DNA of 64,000 nt from Brucella pseudogrignonensis. Its GTDB lineage: Bacteria; Pseudomonadota; Alphaproteobacteria; Rhizobiales; Rhizobiaceae. Numbering within the stretch: the first letter of the stretch is position 1; every line of letters starts with the position of its first letter. The stretch spans positions 310,001 to 374,000 of the forward strand of contig NZ_JAVLAT010000001.1 in NCBI RefSeq assembly GCF_032190615.1, read 5' to 3'. The translations under genes were made by a program, and so were the position numbers. Below, in pieces: positions 34,318 to 43,336 of the stretch. The notes under the pieces are model-generated. The model was not told the origin of the DNA. It searched no databases and was given only the letters and a program-made list of their open reading frames with translations.

Positions 34318-35949
34318 ATGAACCATTTCGGACGTTTTCGTCTTCTCGCAGCTAGTGCGGCTTTCGCCGCCATCATGGCTGCAAACCCGGCATTTTCAGC
34401 GACGCCAGCTGACACGCTGGTTCAGGCTTGGGCAATTGATGACACCATCACGCTCGATCCGGCTGAATCATTCGAGCTTTCGCCAGCTGAATTCATTGGC
34501 AATGCCTACGATATGCTGGTTCGCCTCGACATCAATGACACATCAAAGGTCGTGCCAGGTGCTGCTGAAAGCTGGACCATTTCGGAAGACGGCCTCACCT
34601 ACACCTTCAAGATGAAGCCTGACATCAAGTTCGCTTCCGGCAACCCACTGACAGCAAAAGACGTAGCTTACACATTCGAGCGCGCGGTGCGTCTTGATAA
34701 GAGCCCGGCTTTCATTCTGACCCAGTTCGGTCTGAATGGCGAAAATGTCGTTGAAAACGCCAAAGCGGTTGATGACACGACTTTCGTTCTGAAAGTGGAC
34801 AAAGCCTATGCACCAAGCTTCGTGCTGAACTGCCTGACCGCGACCATCGGCGCAATCGTAGACCAGAAATTGCTCGAAGAGCATTCGGTTAAGGTTACAC
34901 CTTCCGACGATTACAAATATGACACCGACTATGGCGCAGCCTGGCTGAAAACAGGCTATGCTGGTTCGGGTCCATTCAAGATTCGCGACTGGCGCGCCAA
35001 TGAAGTTGTCGTTCTCGAACGCAACGACAATTATTATGGCGAAAAGCCTAAGCTTGCGCGCGTGTTCTATCGTCACGTCAAGGAAAGCGCCACACAGCGC
35101 CTGATGCTTGAATCGGGTGACGTTGACGTTGCGCGTAATCTGGAACCGGGCGACCTCGAAGCCGTTCAGAAGAACAAGGATCTGGCCGTTGCCAGTGCTC
35201 CAAAAGGTACAGTTTATTACATCAGCCTCAACCAGAAGAACGCCAACCTTGCAAAGCCTGAAGTTCGCGAAGCTTTCAAATACCTGGTTGATTATGATGC
35301 AATCGGCTCGACCCTGATCAAGGGCATCGGCGAAATCCGTCAGACCTATCAAGCGAAGGGTGTTCTCGGAGCTCTCGACGCAAGCCCTTACAAGCTTGAC
35401 GTCGAAAAGGCCAAGGAACTGCTTGCTAAGGCTGGTTTGAAGGACGGCCTCTCGGTCACGTTTGACGTGCGTAACACGCAGCCAGTCACTGGCATTGCTG
35501 AGTCCTTCCAGCAATCGGCTGCTAAGGCTGGCGTGAAGATCGACATTATTCCAGGCGATGGCAAGCAGACGCTGACCAAATACCGTGCGCGTAACCACGA
35601 CCTTTATATCGGTCAATGGGGCATGGATTACTGGGATCCCAATTCGAATGCTGAAGCCTTCACCTCAAATCCTGACAATGGCGATGATGCATCCACCAAG
35701 ACTTTGGCATGGCGCAATGCGTGGGCAATTCCCGAACTGACCAAGCAAACGCAGGCTGCATTGCTCGAACGCGACAACGACAAGCGTGCGAACGAATATA
35801 AGAAGCTTCAAGAGGAAGCTCTTAAAGAAAGCCCGTTTGTGATGCTGTTCCAGCAAATCGAAGTTGCAGGTCTCCGCGGCGACGTGAAGGGCTACAAGCT
35901 CGGCCCAACATTCGATTCGAACTTCCTCGCACCAGTCAGCAAAGACTGA
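34318..35949 (+). CDS. ABC transporter peptide-binding protein
   Basis: Periplasmic solute-binding protein of family 5 (DppA/OppA type), 543 residues, with signal peptide about 1-27 (ending AFSA). Family features are DTITLDPAESFELSPAEFI, AESWTISEDGLTYTFKMKPD and the long lobes ending FQQIEVAGLRGDVKGYKL. It is the ligand-capture part of the transporter encoded next. The ATG at 34318 is chosen over the frame opening at 34264 because it gives a clean signal peptide. Ligand is likely di- or oligopeptide, supported by the adjacent dipeptidase. Confidence 0.93.
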   Translation: MNHFGRFRLLAASAAFAAIMAANPAFSATPADTLVQAWAIDDTITLDPAESFELSPAEFIGNAYDMLVRLDINDTSKVVPGAAESWTISEDGLTYTFKMKPDIKFASGNPLTAKDVAYTFERAVRLDKSPAFILTQFGLNGENVVENAKAVDDTTFVLKVDKAYAPSFVLNCLTATIGAIVDQKLLEEHSVKVTPSDDYKYDTDYGAAWLKTGYAGSGPFKIRDWRANEVVVLERNDNYYGEKPKLARVFYRHVKESATQRLMLESGDVDVARNLEPGDLEAVQKNKDLAVASAPKGTVYYISLNQKNANLAKPEVREAFKYLVDYDAIGSTLIKGIGEIRQTYQAKGVLGALDASPYKLDVEKAKELLAKAGLKDGLSVTFDVRNTQPVTGIAESFQQSAAKAGVKIDIIPGDGKQTLTKYRARNHDLYIGQWGMDYWDPNSNAEAFTSNPDNGDDASTKTLAWRNAWAIPELTKQTQAALLERDNDKRANEYKKLQEEALKESPFVMLFQQIEVAGLRGDVKGYKLGPTFDSNFLAPVSKD

Positions 35950-35969
35950 GCTGAAAAGCGGTCAGACAA

Positions 35970-37037
35970 TTGAGTACAATAACATCTGTAAAGAAAAAGA
36001 GGGGCGCCCGACGGCGCTCCTCTTCCATCGCTTTGGCGATTGCCAGTTTTCTGGCGATCGTCATCACCACCTATCTTGGGCTTCTGGCAGTCACGTTTTT
36101 CATCGGCCGCGTTGTGCCGATTGATCCGGTTCTAGCCATTGTTGGTGACCGCGCACCCGCGCATGTGGTTGAGCGCGTGCGTCAGGAAATGGGCTTTAAC
36201 CTCCCTTATTACCAGCAGTTCTACCTTTATGTAAAAGGAGTGCTGCAGGGCGATTTCGGTACGTCTGTTCTGACAACCAATCCAGTTATGACCGATATTC
36301 GCCGCGTCTTCCCGGCAACGATGGAGCTCGCAACCATCGGCACGATCATCGGTGCTTTGTTCGGCATTCCGCTCGGTGTTCTGGCCGCTGTTAAGCGTGG
36401 CAGCATCATCGATCAGATCGTGCGTGTAATCGGCCTTGTCGGCTATTCTGTGCCGATCTTCTGGCTTGGTATGCTCGCACTTCTGGTGTTCTATGCCCGC
36501 CTTGGCTGGACCGCTGGCCCAGGACGTATCGACATCACGTTCGAATACACATTCACGCCAATCACCGGCTTTTATCTTGTCGACGCGATCATCCAGCGCG
36601 ACTGGGAAGCACTGCACAACATCGTCTCGCACCTTGTTTTGCCGTCGGCTTTGCTCGGTTACTTTTCACTGGCCTATATCAGCCGCATGACGCGCTCTTT
36701 CATGCTCAACGAGCTTGAGCAGGAATATATCGTGGCAGCGCGTGCAAAGGGCATTTCAGAAACCCGCATCATCTGGGGCCATGCTCTTCGCAATGCCGCA
36801 GTGCCGCTGGTGACTGTGATTGCACTTTCCTACGCAGGTCTTCTTGAAGGCTCGGTTCTCACCGAGACCATCTTCTCATGGCCGGGACTTGGTCTTTACA
36901 TCACCAATTCACTGCAAAATGCTGATATGAATGCCGTTCTTGGTGGTACGATCATCATCGGTTCAGTCTTCATTGCGCTTAATCTGGTGTCCGATCTTCT
37001 CTATCGGCTTCTCGATCCAAGGACGCGCGCACGATGA
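35970..37037 (+). CDS. ABC transporter permease (DppB/OppB type)
   Basis: Inner-membrane permease of 355 residues with six or seven hydrophobic spans. The N-terminus has an extra basic tail (KKKRGARRRSS), then DppB-type parts: RQEMGFNLPYYQQFYLYVKG, the binding-protein-dependent transport domain and EAA loop EYIVAARAKGISETRIIWGHALRNA, which contacts the ATPase. The start is a TTG at 35970, 20 bases after the binding-protein stop, with only a weak ribosome binding site. It overlaps the next permease by 4 bases (ATGA). Confidence 0.92.
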   Translation: MSTITSVKKKRGARRRSSSIALAIASFLAIVITTYLGLLAVTFFIGRVVPIDPVLAIVGDRAPAHVVERVRQEMGFNLPYYQQFYLYVKGVLQGDFGTSVLTTNPVMTDIRRVFPATMELATIGTIIGALFGIPLGVLAAVKRGSIIDQIVRVIGLVGYSVPIFWLGMLALLVFYARLGWTAGPGRIDITFEYTFTPITGFYLVDAIIQRDWEALHNIVSHLVLPSALLGYFSLAYISRMTRSFMLNELEQEYIVAARAKGISETRIIWGHALRNAAVPLVTVIALSYAGLLEGSVLTETIFSWPGLGLYITNSLQNADMNAVLGGTIIIGSVFIALNLVSDLLYRLLDPRTRAR

Positions 37038-37966
37038 GCCAAATGACAGAAACATCCAATCTTTCGTGGCGCGAATGGCTGCTTTCAGAGCGCCCACAAT
37101 CGCGTATGCAGGCACGTCTCGGTCGTTCTTACATGATCTGGCGTCGCTTCACGGCCAACAAGCTGGCGGTTTTCGGCCTGCTTATCATCATTGCACTGCT
37201 GCTCGTTGCAGCTTTCGCTCCTTTGCTGGCACCCCATTCACCTTATACGGGCGACCTTGCCAACGCCCGCCTACTTCCTCCGGGCACGCCGGGTTATTGG
37301 CTTGGGACAGATGATCAGGGCCGCGATATTCTTTCGCGTCTTATCTATGGCTCACGCTTGACGCTTTATGTGGTGCTTCTGGTGGCCATCATTGCAGCGC
37401 CAATCGGACTTCTGGTCGGCACCGTTGCCGGTTATGCTGGTGGTTGGGTCGATGCGGTTCTGATGCGTATCACCGATATTTTCCTTGCCTTCCCAAAGCT
37501 CATTCTGGCACTCGCCTTTGTTGCAGCCTTGGGACCGGGCATCGAAAACGCCATTATCGCTATCGCGATCACCTCATGGCCGCCTTACGCACGTATTGCA
37601 CGCGCTGAAACCCTTACCATTCGCAATTCGGATTACATTTCCGCAGTGCGTCTGATGGGTGCTTCGCCGTTTCGCATCATCCTGCGCCATGTCATGCCGC
37701 TTTGCACATCATCGCTGATCGTGCGTGTGACGCTTGATATGGCTGGCATTATCCTGACAGCAGCTGGCCTTGGCTTCCTTGGCCTTGGTGCGCAGCCGCC
37801 ATTGCCAGAATGGGGTGCCATGATTGCTTCTGGTCGTCGCTTTATTCTCGATCAGTGGTGGGTTGCCGCCATGCCGGGTATTGCGATTCTCGTCGTCAGC
37901 CTTGGATTCAATTTCCTTGGTGATGGCTTGCGCGATGCGCTTGATCCGCGGGGTAATAACCAATGA
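37034..37966 (+). CDS. ABC transporter permease (DppC/OppC type)
   Basis: Second inner-membrane permease, 310 residues. It has the OppC N-terminal domain (RRFTANKLAVFGLLIIIALL, APHSPYT), the GTDDQGRDILSRLIYGSR segment typical of DppC, and an EAA loop DYISAVRLMGASPFRIILRHVM. Six membrane spans are visible. ATGA overlap with both the previous and the next gene shows translational coupling. Confidence 0.93.
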   Translation: MSQMTETSNLSWREWLLSERPQSRMQARLGRSYMIWRRFTANKLAVFGLLIIIALLLVAAFAPLLAPHSPYTGDLANARLLPPGTPGYWLGTDDQGRDILSRLIYGSRLTLYVVLLVAIIAAPIGLLVGTVAGYAGGWVDAVLMRITDIFLAFPKLILALAFVAALGPGIENAIIAIAITSWPPYARIARAETLTIRNSDYISAVRLMGASPFRIILRHVMPLCTSSLIVRVTLDMAGIILTAAGLGFLGLGAQPPLPEWGAMIASGRRFILDQWWVAAMPGIAILVVSLGFNFLGDGLRDALDPRGNNQ

Positions 37967-38796
37967 AGCCACTTCTGACAGTTGAAGACCTGCGCGTCAC
38001 TTTCCCAACCCGCACGGGTGCTATTGAGGCAGTTCGCGGCGTAAGCTTTACGCTTGGCCGTGAGCGTCTTGGGATCGTCGGCGAATCCGGTTCTGGTAAA
38101 TCTCAGACCGGACGCGCCATCATGGGGCTTACACCGCCCCATGCGAAAATCACCGCCAAGAAGCTTGAATTTGACGGTATCGACCTTCTCAATACATCTG
38201 CACGCGAACGCCGTTCTTTGCGTGGCGGTCGTATTGCGATGATTTTGCAGGATCCCAAGTATTCGCTCAATCCTGTGATGACTATCGGCAGGCAGATTGC
38301 TGAGACGCTGAAAGCTCATGGCAAATTTTCGAGTGCGGAAATCCGTTCTCGTTCGATGGCCATGCTGGAAGCCGTACAAATCCGGGACCCCGAGCGCGTT
38401 ATGAAACTCTATCCGCATGAGGTATCGGGCGGCATGGGGCAGCGCGTCATGATCGCCATGATGCTGGTAGCAGAGCCGGAAATGTTGATCGCGGACGAGC
38501 CAACATCTGCGCTCGATGTGACTGTTCAGCTCGAGGTGCTTGGTATTCTCGACAAGCTGGTTGCAGAGCGCGGCATGGGGCTGATCTTTGTCAGCCACGA
38601 TCTGCGTCTTGTTTCCTCTTTCTGCGACCGCGTGATTGTCATGTATGCGGGCAAAATTGTTGAGGAAATCGCAGCGAGTGATCTCGCCAATGCGAAACAC
38701 CCTTATACGCAAGGATTGCTGAACTGCATGCCGAAACTCGGAACTGACCGTCATCCGCTTCCTACCTTACAGCGTGAGGAGGCATGGCGTCTATGA
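37963..38796 (+). CDS. ABC transporter ATPase (DppD/OppD type)
   Basis: First ATPase of the peptide transporter, 277 residues. Walker A GIVGESGSGKSQTGRA, Q-loop LQDPKYSLNPVMT, a signature of VSGGMGQRVMIAMM (G at the third position as in DppD), Walker B MLIADEPTSALDVT and the H-loop SHDLR are present. The C-terminal oligopeptide/dipeptide extension (HPYTQGLLNCMPKL) is shorter than in many DppD and lacks the Fe-S-type Cys cluster. It overlaps the next ATPase gene by 4 bases. Confidence 0.93.
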   Translation: MKPLLTVEDLRVTFPTRTGAIEAVRGVSFTLGRERLGIVGESGSGKSQTGRAIMGLTPPHAKITAKKLEFDGIDLLNTSARERRSLRGGRIAMILQDPKYSLNPVMTIGRQIAETLKAHGKFSSAEIRSRSMAMLEAVQIRDPERVMKLYPHEVSGGMGQRVMIAMMLVAEPEMLIADEPTSALDVTVQLEVLGILDKLVAERGMGLIFVSHDLRLVSSFCDRVIVMYAGKIVEEIAASDLANAKHPYTQGLLNCMPKLGTDRHPLPTLQREEAWRL

Positions 38797-39542
38797 GCAC
38801 TGCACCAGCACTTAGCGTCGATAAGATCGACGTGTTTTTCGATGAATTCCATGCGTTGAAATCAGTGAGTATCGAGGTCGCGCGCGGAGAATCCTATGGT
38901 CTGGTCGGCGAATCCGGTTCCGGCAAATCCACACTTCTACGCGCTGTAGCCGGGCTTGCACCTGTTGACGACGGCGAAATCCGCATCGATGGAACGGTGC
39001 TCAAAACACCGCGTGATAAAGCCTTCTATCGCAATGTTCAGATGGTTTTTCAGGACCCTTATGGCTCGCTGCATCCGCGGCAGACCGTTGATCGGCTGTT
39101 ACTTGAACCACTCGCTATCCATGGCATCGGTGATACGGAAAAACGTATCGTGCGCGCACTGGATGAAGTGGGACTAGGCTCCGGCTTTCGTTTCCGCTAT
39201 CCGCATCAGCTTTCAGGCGGCCAGCGTCAGCGTATTGCGATTGCACGCGCACTTATCATTGAGCCAAGCATTCTGCTTCTTGATGAGCCAACATCAGCAC
39301 TCGATGCATCGGTACAGGCCGAAGTTCTCAACCTGCTCGAACAGGTCCGCCGCGACCGTAAACTGACCTTCGTTATGGTCAGTCATGATCTTGGAGTTGT
39401 TACCCATATGTGTGAGCGGCTGGCCGTCATGCGTAATGGTGAAGTGGTCGAGCAGCTGGAAGCCGGTGATCTTGTTAGTGGTAAAATATCGGCCGACTAC
39501 ACGAAGAACCTGATGGCTGCCAGTGAAGGTTTCCGCAGGTAA
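38793..39542 (+). CDS. ABC transporter ATPase (DppF/OppF type)
   Basis: Second ATPase, 249 residues, with Walker A GLVGESGSGKSTLLRAVAG, Q-loop FQDPYGSLHPRQTV, signature LSGGQRQRIAIARAL, Walker B LLLDEPTSALDAS and H-loop SHDLGVV. I place the start at ATG 38793: GGAGG (38778-38782) is 10 bases upstream, while the in-frame ATG at 38784 is only one base from it. The C-terminal oligopeptide extension of OppF is nearly absent, so the protein is short for the group. It ends the operon. Confidence 0.93.
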   Translation: MSTAPALSVDKIDVFFDEFHALKSVSIEVARGESYGLVGESGSGKSTLLRAVAGLAPVDDGEIRIDGTVLKTPRDKAFYRNVQMVFQDPYGSLHPRQTVDRLLLEPLAIHGIGDTEKRIVRALDEVGLGSGFRFRYPHQLSGGQRQRIAIARALIIEPSILLLDEPTSALDASVQAEVLNLLEQVRRDRKLTFVMVSHDLGVVTHMCERLAVMRNGEVVEQLEAGDLVSGKISADYTKNLMAASEGFRR

Positions 39543-39550
39543 TCGAATAA

Positions 39551-39577
39551 AAAGGGGACCCAACGGTCCCCTTTTTT
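39551..39577. terminator. Bidirectional terminator ABC operon / siderophore-interacting gene
   Basis: AAAGGGGACC-CAAC-GGTCCCCTTT with a T run after and an A run before. It ends the plus-strand ABC operon and overlaps the last codon of the minus-strand gene. Confidence 0.9.
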
Positions 39578-40686
39578 CAATCATCCGATCCACGACGGGC
39601 ATTATCTCCATCCTTGCCACGCCGCCAATAGGCAACAATCAGTTGCTTGTCCTTAGGCACATTGCGCTCTTTGCGCATATAGGTGCGGATGGCGCGAAAC
39701 GCATTGAACTCACATCCTACCCAAACATAAATATTCTCTTCGTTTTCGGGCAACTCCACTATCTGAACAGCATCTTGCAAAAGCGTGGTCGTTCCAGCTT
39801 CCTGACCGTTACGATGCAGCCATTGAAGATCAACATCAGCTTTGCTCTGAATAATCTGTTCTTCTGCCGCACTATCAATTTCAACACGAACGACAGCTTT
39901 CGCCCCTTCCGGAAGACGCTCCAAAATTCGACCGATCGCTGGCAATGCTGTTTCGTCACCAGCCAGCAAATACCACTTTGCATCTTGCGCCGCATCGCCG
40001 CCACCGGGACCGGTCATGCCGACAATATCCCCCGGCTTCACGCTCGTTGCCCAACCAGAACCCGGCGCATCGCAATCATCACCATGGATGACCATGTCAA
40101 TATCAACCCAGCCTGCGTCTGCATCCAGCTGGCGAATAGTGTAAACACGCGCAACAATCTGTGCTTCACCTTCAGGCCATACCGGACGACCATCTTCACC
40201 CATGACCGGCCATTGCGGTTGAGCCAGTGCCTTCTGCGGGAAGAGCAGACGGATATGCAGACCATGTTGCGAAAAACGTTTGAGATCACTGCCCTGCAAA
40301 CGCACGCGGCGCATATGGGGCGTGACATCAGAAACCGAAACGACCTTCATCTCGCGGAAGTAAGGAAGCAATTCTCCGGCTGCACCATCACCAACCCAGC
40401 GTATTTTTGGTGCCGTTTCGTCTTTATGCAAGAACTCTAATATATGCGAAGCAATCGACAGCTTCATATAGGCGAGGCCGGTATCATCGTCACTGCGCAC
40501 ATCAACATCGACAGCTTCATCATTCCAGCGCACATCCGCCTGACCGAAACTGAGCACCAGCTTTGCACTGCTTTCGTTCCGTTCCACATCACCATGCTCA
40601 TCAAAATGATCCAGCAGCTGATTAACGATACGATCAGGGTTATCAAGTGCAATACGGGCGTTGGCGTTCAGGCTCAATTCGGACAT
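39577..40686 (-). CDS. Siderophore-interacting flavoprotein with N-terminal DUF2218-like domain
   Basis: Probably an NAD(P)H/FAD ferric-siderophore reductase, releasing iron from siderophores in the cytoplasm. The 369-residue protein has an N-terminal domain (about 1-92) resembling DUF2218: LNANARIALDNPDRIVNQLL...MKLSIASHILEFLHKD. Then comes an FAD-binding domain (MRRVRLQGSDLKRF, ARVYTIRQLD, HGDDCDAPGSGWA) and a SIP C-terminal domain (WYLLAGDETALPAIGRILE, YVWVGCEFNAFRAIRTYMRKE, AYWRRGKD). ATG 40684-40686 has GAGGAG upstream. A TGA-N9-TCA element lies 49 bases upstream. It is downstream of cobL. Confidence 0.9.
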   Translation of the reverse strand: MSELSLNANARIALDNPDRIVNQLLDHFDEHGDVERNESSAKLVLSFGQADVRWNDEAVDVDVRSDDDTGLAYMKLSIASHILEFLHKDETAPKIRWVGDGAAGELLPYFREMKVVSVSDVTPHMRRVRLQGSDLKRFSQHGLHIRLLFPQKALAQPQWPVMGEDGRPVWPEGEAQIVARVYTIRQLDADAGWVDIDMVIHGDDCDAPGSGWATSVKPGDIVGMTGPGGGDAAQDAKWYLLAGDETALPAIGRILERLPEGAKAVVRVEIDSAAEEQIIQSKADVDLQWLHRNGQEAGTTTLLQDAVQIVELPENEENIYVWVGCEFNAFRAIRTYMRKERNVPKDKQLIVAYWRRGKDGDNARRGSDD

Positions 40687-40735
40687 GCCTGTCTCCTCAT
40701 CAGAAATCACGATCAAGCCTTAACCGAACATAATA

Positions 40736-40750
40736 TGACTATTCAAGTCA
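40736..40750. promoter_or_regulatory. RirA-type iron box candidate (TGA-N9-TCA)
   Basis: TGACTATTCAAGTCA: TGA, nine bases, TCA, embedded in a longer perfect inverted repeat ATGACT-ATTCA-AGTCAT (40735-40751). This matches the iron-responsive operator described for rhizobial RirA and stands upstream of the siderophore-interacting gene, overlapping the cobL stop. Binding is inferred. Confidence 0.5.
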
Positions 40751-41962
40751 TCATTTTGTCTTGATACCGCAATAAATTGTGACGGGGAGTGCCTGACGCC
40801 ATGCATCGAAAGAACCAAGCGCGCCTGCCTGTGCAACTTGCAAGCGTGTCAATTCACCGCCATATCGCTGTTGCCAGTTGAAAAGCAGCATTTCGCTTTG
40901 CAATGTAACGGCATTGGCAATCAAGCGTCCTCCGGGCTTTAGGGCTTTCCAGCAAGCTTCGATCACGCCTGCATCCGTAACGCCACCACCAATGAAAATC
41001 GCATCCGGTGCTTCGAGACTATCAAGTGCATCCGGCGCTTCACCTTTCACAAGCTGCAGACCGGGCACGCCCAGAGCACACGCGTTGCGCTCAATGATAG
41101 CTTGCCGCGCTTCATCCGCTTCGATTGCGATCGCCCGACAAGAACGATGAACACGCATCCATTCGATACCAATCGAGCCACAACCTGCACCTACATCCCA
41201 TAAAAGCTCATGCGGCAGCGGCTGCAATCTTGACAGTGTCACTGCACGTATATCGCGCTTCGTCAGCTGCCCGTCATTTTCAAAAGCATGATCTGGCAAT
41301 CCGCTGACAGGAGAAAAGACAGCCGCATCTGGCGCCGCGATGCATTCAATTGCCAAAACATTGAGATCGGCACAGTTTTCATGTGACCAACCATCAGCAC
41401 TACCGCTGATAGATTTTTCCTTTGTTCCGCCGAGATGCTCAAGAACAGTCACACGGCTTTGGCCAAAGCCTTTGGCCTTTAGTAAGGCCGCAGCTTTTGC
41501 AGGCGTCGTGCCATCATTGCTCAATACGAGGATCTTCTCGCCCGGCAGGATATGCGGTGACAGCAGTTCAAACGCACGCCCATGCACACTGACGGTACGC
41601 ACCTCGTGCAGCGCCCACGCCATACGGCTTGCGGCCAGCGACAATGACGAAGGAAACGGAATAATATGCATATCCTGTGACGAGAAATGCCGGCTCAGCG
41701 ATGCGCCCATGCCAAAGAACATCGGATCACCGCTTGCCAGCACAACCACCTGTCTGCCGCGTTGTGCCTCAATCATTGGAAATGCATTATCGAACGGTGA
41801 TGGCCATGAAATCTGCTCGGCTTGAATGTCAGGATTGAGCAAGGCCAGATGCCGCTTGCCGCCGAAAATCACGTCAGCACGGTCGAGCGCGTCGCGGGCG
41901 TTCTTTCCAAGACCCGTCAGCCCATCCTCACCAATACCGATAACTGTCAGCCAGCAGCTCAT
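40751..41962 (-). CDS. cobL: Precorrin-6Y C5,15-methyltransferase (decarboxylating)
   Basis: Makes precorrin-8 by methylating C-5 and C-15 and decarboxylating the C-12 side chain. The 403-residue protein joins two methyltransferases: N-terminal CobL/CbiE type (about 1-205; WLTVIGIGEDGLTGLGKNAR, VVLASGDPMFFGMGA) and C-terminal Rossmann CbiT type (about 235-400; LLWDVGAGCGSIGIEWMRVH, AIFIGGGVTDAG). ATG 41960-41962 has GGAG 8 bases upstream; the frame beyond runs into the cobG side and is rejected. It is divergent from cobG, with 73 bases between starts. Confidence 0.94.
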   Translation of the reverse strand: MSCWLTVIGIGEDGLTGLGKNARDALDRADVIFGGKRHLALLNPDIQAEQISWPSPFDNAFPMIEAQRGRQVVVLASGDPMFFGMGASLSRHFSSQDMHIIPFPSSLSLAASRMAWALHEVRTVSVHGRAFELLSPHILPGEKILVLSNDGTTPAKAAALLKAKGFGQSRVTVLEHLGGTKEKSISGSADGWSHENCADLNVLAIECIAAPDAAVFSPVSGLPDHAFENDGQLTKRDIRAVTLSRLQPLPHELLWDVGAGCGSIGIEWMRVHRSCRAIAIEADEARQAIIERNACALGVPGLQLVKGEAPDALDSLEAPDAIFIGGGVTDAGVIEACWKALKPGGRLIANAVTLQSEMLLFNWQQRYGGELTRLQVAQAGALGSFDAWRQALPVTIYCGIKTK

Positions 41963-42035
41963 AAGCATTGCTCCTTTTCTTCGTTCGTATGGCGGTGCAG
42001 TAGCAAGTGCAAGCGCGAACGCGTATAAGGCCAAT

Positions 42036-43322
42036 ATGTTGAGCAAGCCAAAAAACCAGACCATTGCTGTCAGACCCGACCGGCGTAGTGCCTGCCCGGG
42101 ACTTTCGCGCATGGTGATGAGCAAGGATGGCGCAATCGCCCGCATCAAGCTCCGGCTCGGAAGGCTCAGCGTGGCACAGATTCAGGCCATCGCAGATATC
42201 GCCGAACGATTTGAAACGGGCGCGATCGAATTGTCGATTCGCTCCAATATTCAGCTTCGCGGCATTCATCCTGACGTCTGGCAGGATGTCATCGAAGCGC
42301 TTAATGAGTCAGGGCTTGGCGCGCAAAACGCAGGAGCTGATGATGTTCGCAATGTCATGGTCAGCCCGACTGCTGGTATTGATCATGGTCAGATTAGCGA
42401 TGTGACTGCCCTCGCCGCCAATCTGCTCTCCGTTTTGCAGGAAAACGAGACCTATCACGCGCTGTCACCCAAATTTTCGCTCCAAATCGATGGTGGCGAA
42501 GATTGCGCTATGATTTCGCATCCCGGCGACATCTGGCTCTCAGCCATTGAAGGCGGCAAAGCCTATGCGTTTGGACTGGCTTCCTCGCCTGACAAACAGG
42601 CGCTTGGCGCAGTTTCAAGCGAGCAAGCCCTGCCTTTTATCGAGGCTATGCTACAACATTTCCTTGGCGCGAGCCAAAAAGGCATTGCCCGCATGAAGCA
42701 CCTCTTCGAGGTGATGCCGGTCGCAGAGTTTCTGCAAACACTTACATTTGCATTTGATGCATCACCAAGCTGGCAGCGCAAAGCACCCATCGCCAACGCA
42801 CATCTTGGCCTGCATCGCCAACTCGATGGTGACTTTTATGTCGGCGCCATGCCGTTGCTTGGTCGACTGACACCGCAGCAACTGTGTGGACTTGCCGGAC
42901 TTGCCAAAAGTGAACTGCGCCTCACCCCCTGGCAAGGCATTCTGATCCCGCATATTGCGAAAGCTGAAGGCAAGAGCATCATCAGTCGGTTACATACCTT
43001 GGGGCTCTCAACCGAGCCAACTTTCCCTGCCGCCCGCCTTCGTGCCTGTTCAGGTTCCAAAGGCTGCGCCTCAGCGCTTGCAGACACACAGGCAGACAGT
43101 GAAAGGCTTGCACTTAAGCTAAAAAGCGACACCAAACAGATTCACCTCACAGGTTGCGTCAAATCCTGCGCTGCACTTTCTCCCTTGCCACATACGCTTC
43201 TTGCCCGCTCCCCAATGTATTACGACCTGTTTTTACAAGACAAAGCTGGACCATCGCGCTTTGGACGGCTATTGGCGTCAAACATCACCATTGATGAGGC
43301 AGCAAAGCTGCTGAACAAATAG
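42036..43322 (+). CDS. cobG: Precorrin-3B synthase
   Basis: Oxygen-dependent Fe-S/haem-type monooxygenase that turns precorrin-3A into precorrin-3B, the defining step of the aerobic B12 path. The 428-residue protein shows two nitrite/sulfite-reductase ferredoxin-like half domains (GRLSVAQIQAIADIAERF..., SNIQLRG) and the 4Fe-4S cysteines as ACSGSKGC and LTGCVKSC. ATG 42036 follows AAGG; a TATAAG lies just upstream. It begins the cobGHI-cbiG/J operon, 14 bases ahead of cobH. Confidence 0.92.
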   Translation: MLSKPKNQTIAVRPDRRSACPGLSRMVMSKDGAIARIKLRLGRLSVAQIQAIADIAERFETGAIELSIRSNIQLRGIHPDVWQDVIEALNESGLGAQNAGADDVRNVMVSPTAGIDHGQISDVTALAANLLSVLQENETYHALSPKFSLQIDGGEDCAMISHPGDIWLSAIEGGKAYAFGLASSPDKQALGAVSSEQALPFIEAMLQHFLGASQKGIARMKHLFEVMPVAEFLQTLTFAFDASPSWQRKAPIANAHLGLHRQLDGDFYVGAMPLLGRLTPQQLCGLAGLAKSELRLTPWQGILIPHIAKAEGKSIISRLHTLGLSTEPTFPAARLRACSGSKGCASALADTQADSERLALKLKSDTKQIHLTGCVKSCAALSPLPHTLLARSPMYYDLFLQDKAGPSRFGRLLASNITIDEAAKLLNK

Positions 43323-43336
43323 CAAAAGCGGACGCC

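Noticed and set aside
34543..35616. 357-codon minus-strand open frame
   Set aside because: Antisense to the peptide-binding protein gene; no ribosome binding site or recognisable domain.
37852..38754. 300-codon minus-strand open frame
   Set aside because: Antisense to the DppD-type ATPase gene; shadow.
39523..40440. 305-codon plus-strand open frame
   Set aside because: Antisense to the siderophore-interacting protein gene; begins inside the ABC operon terminator.
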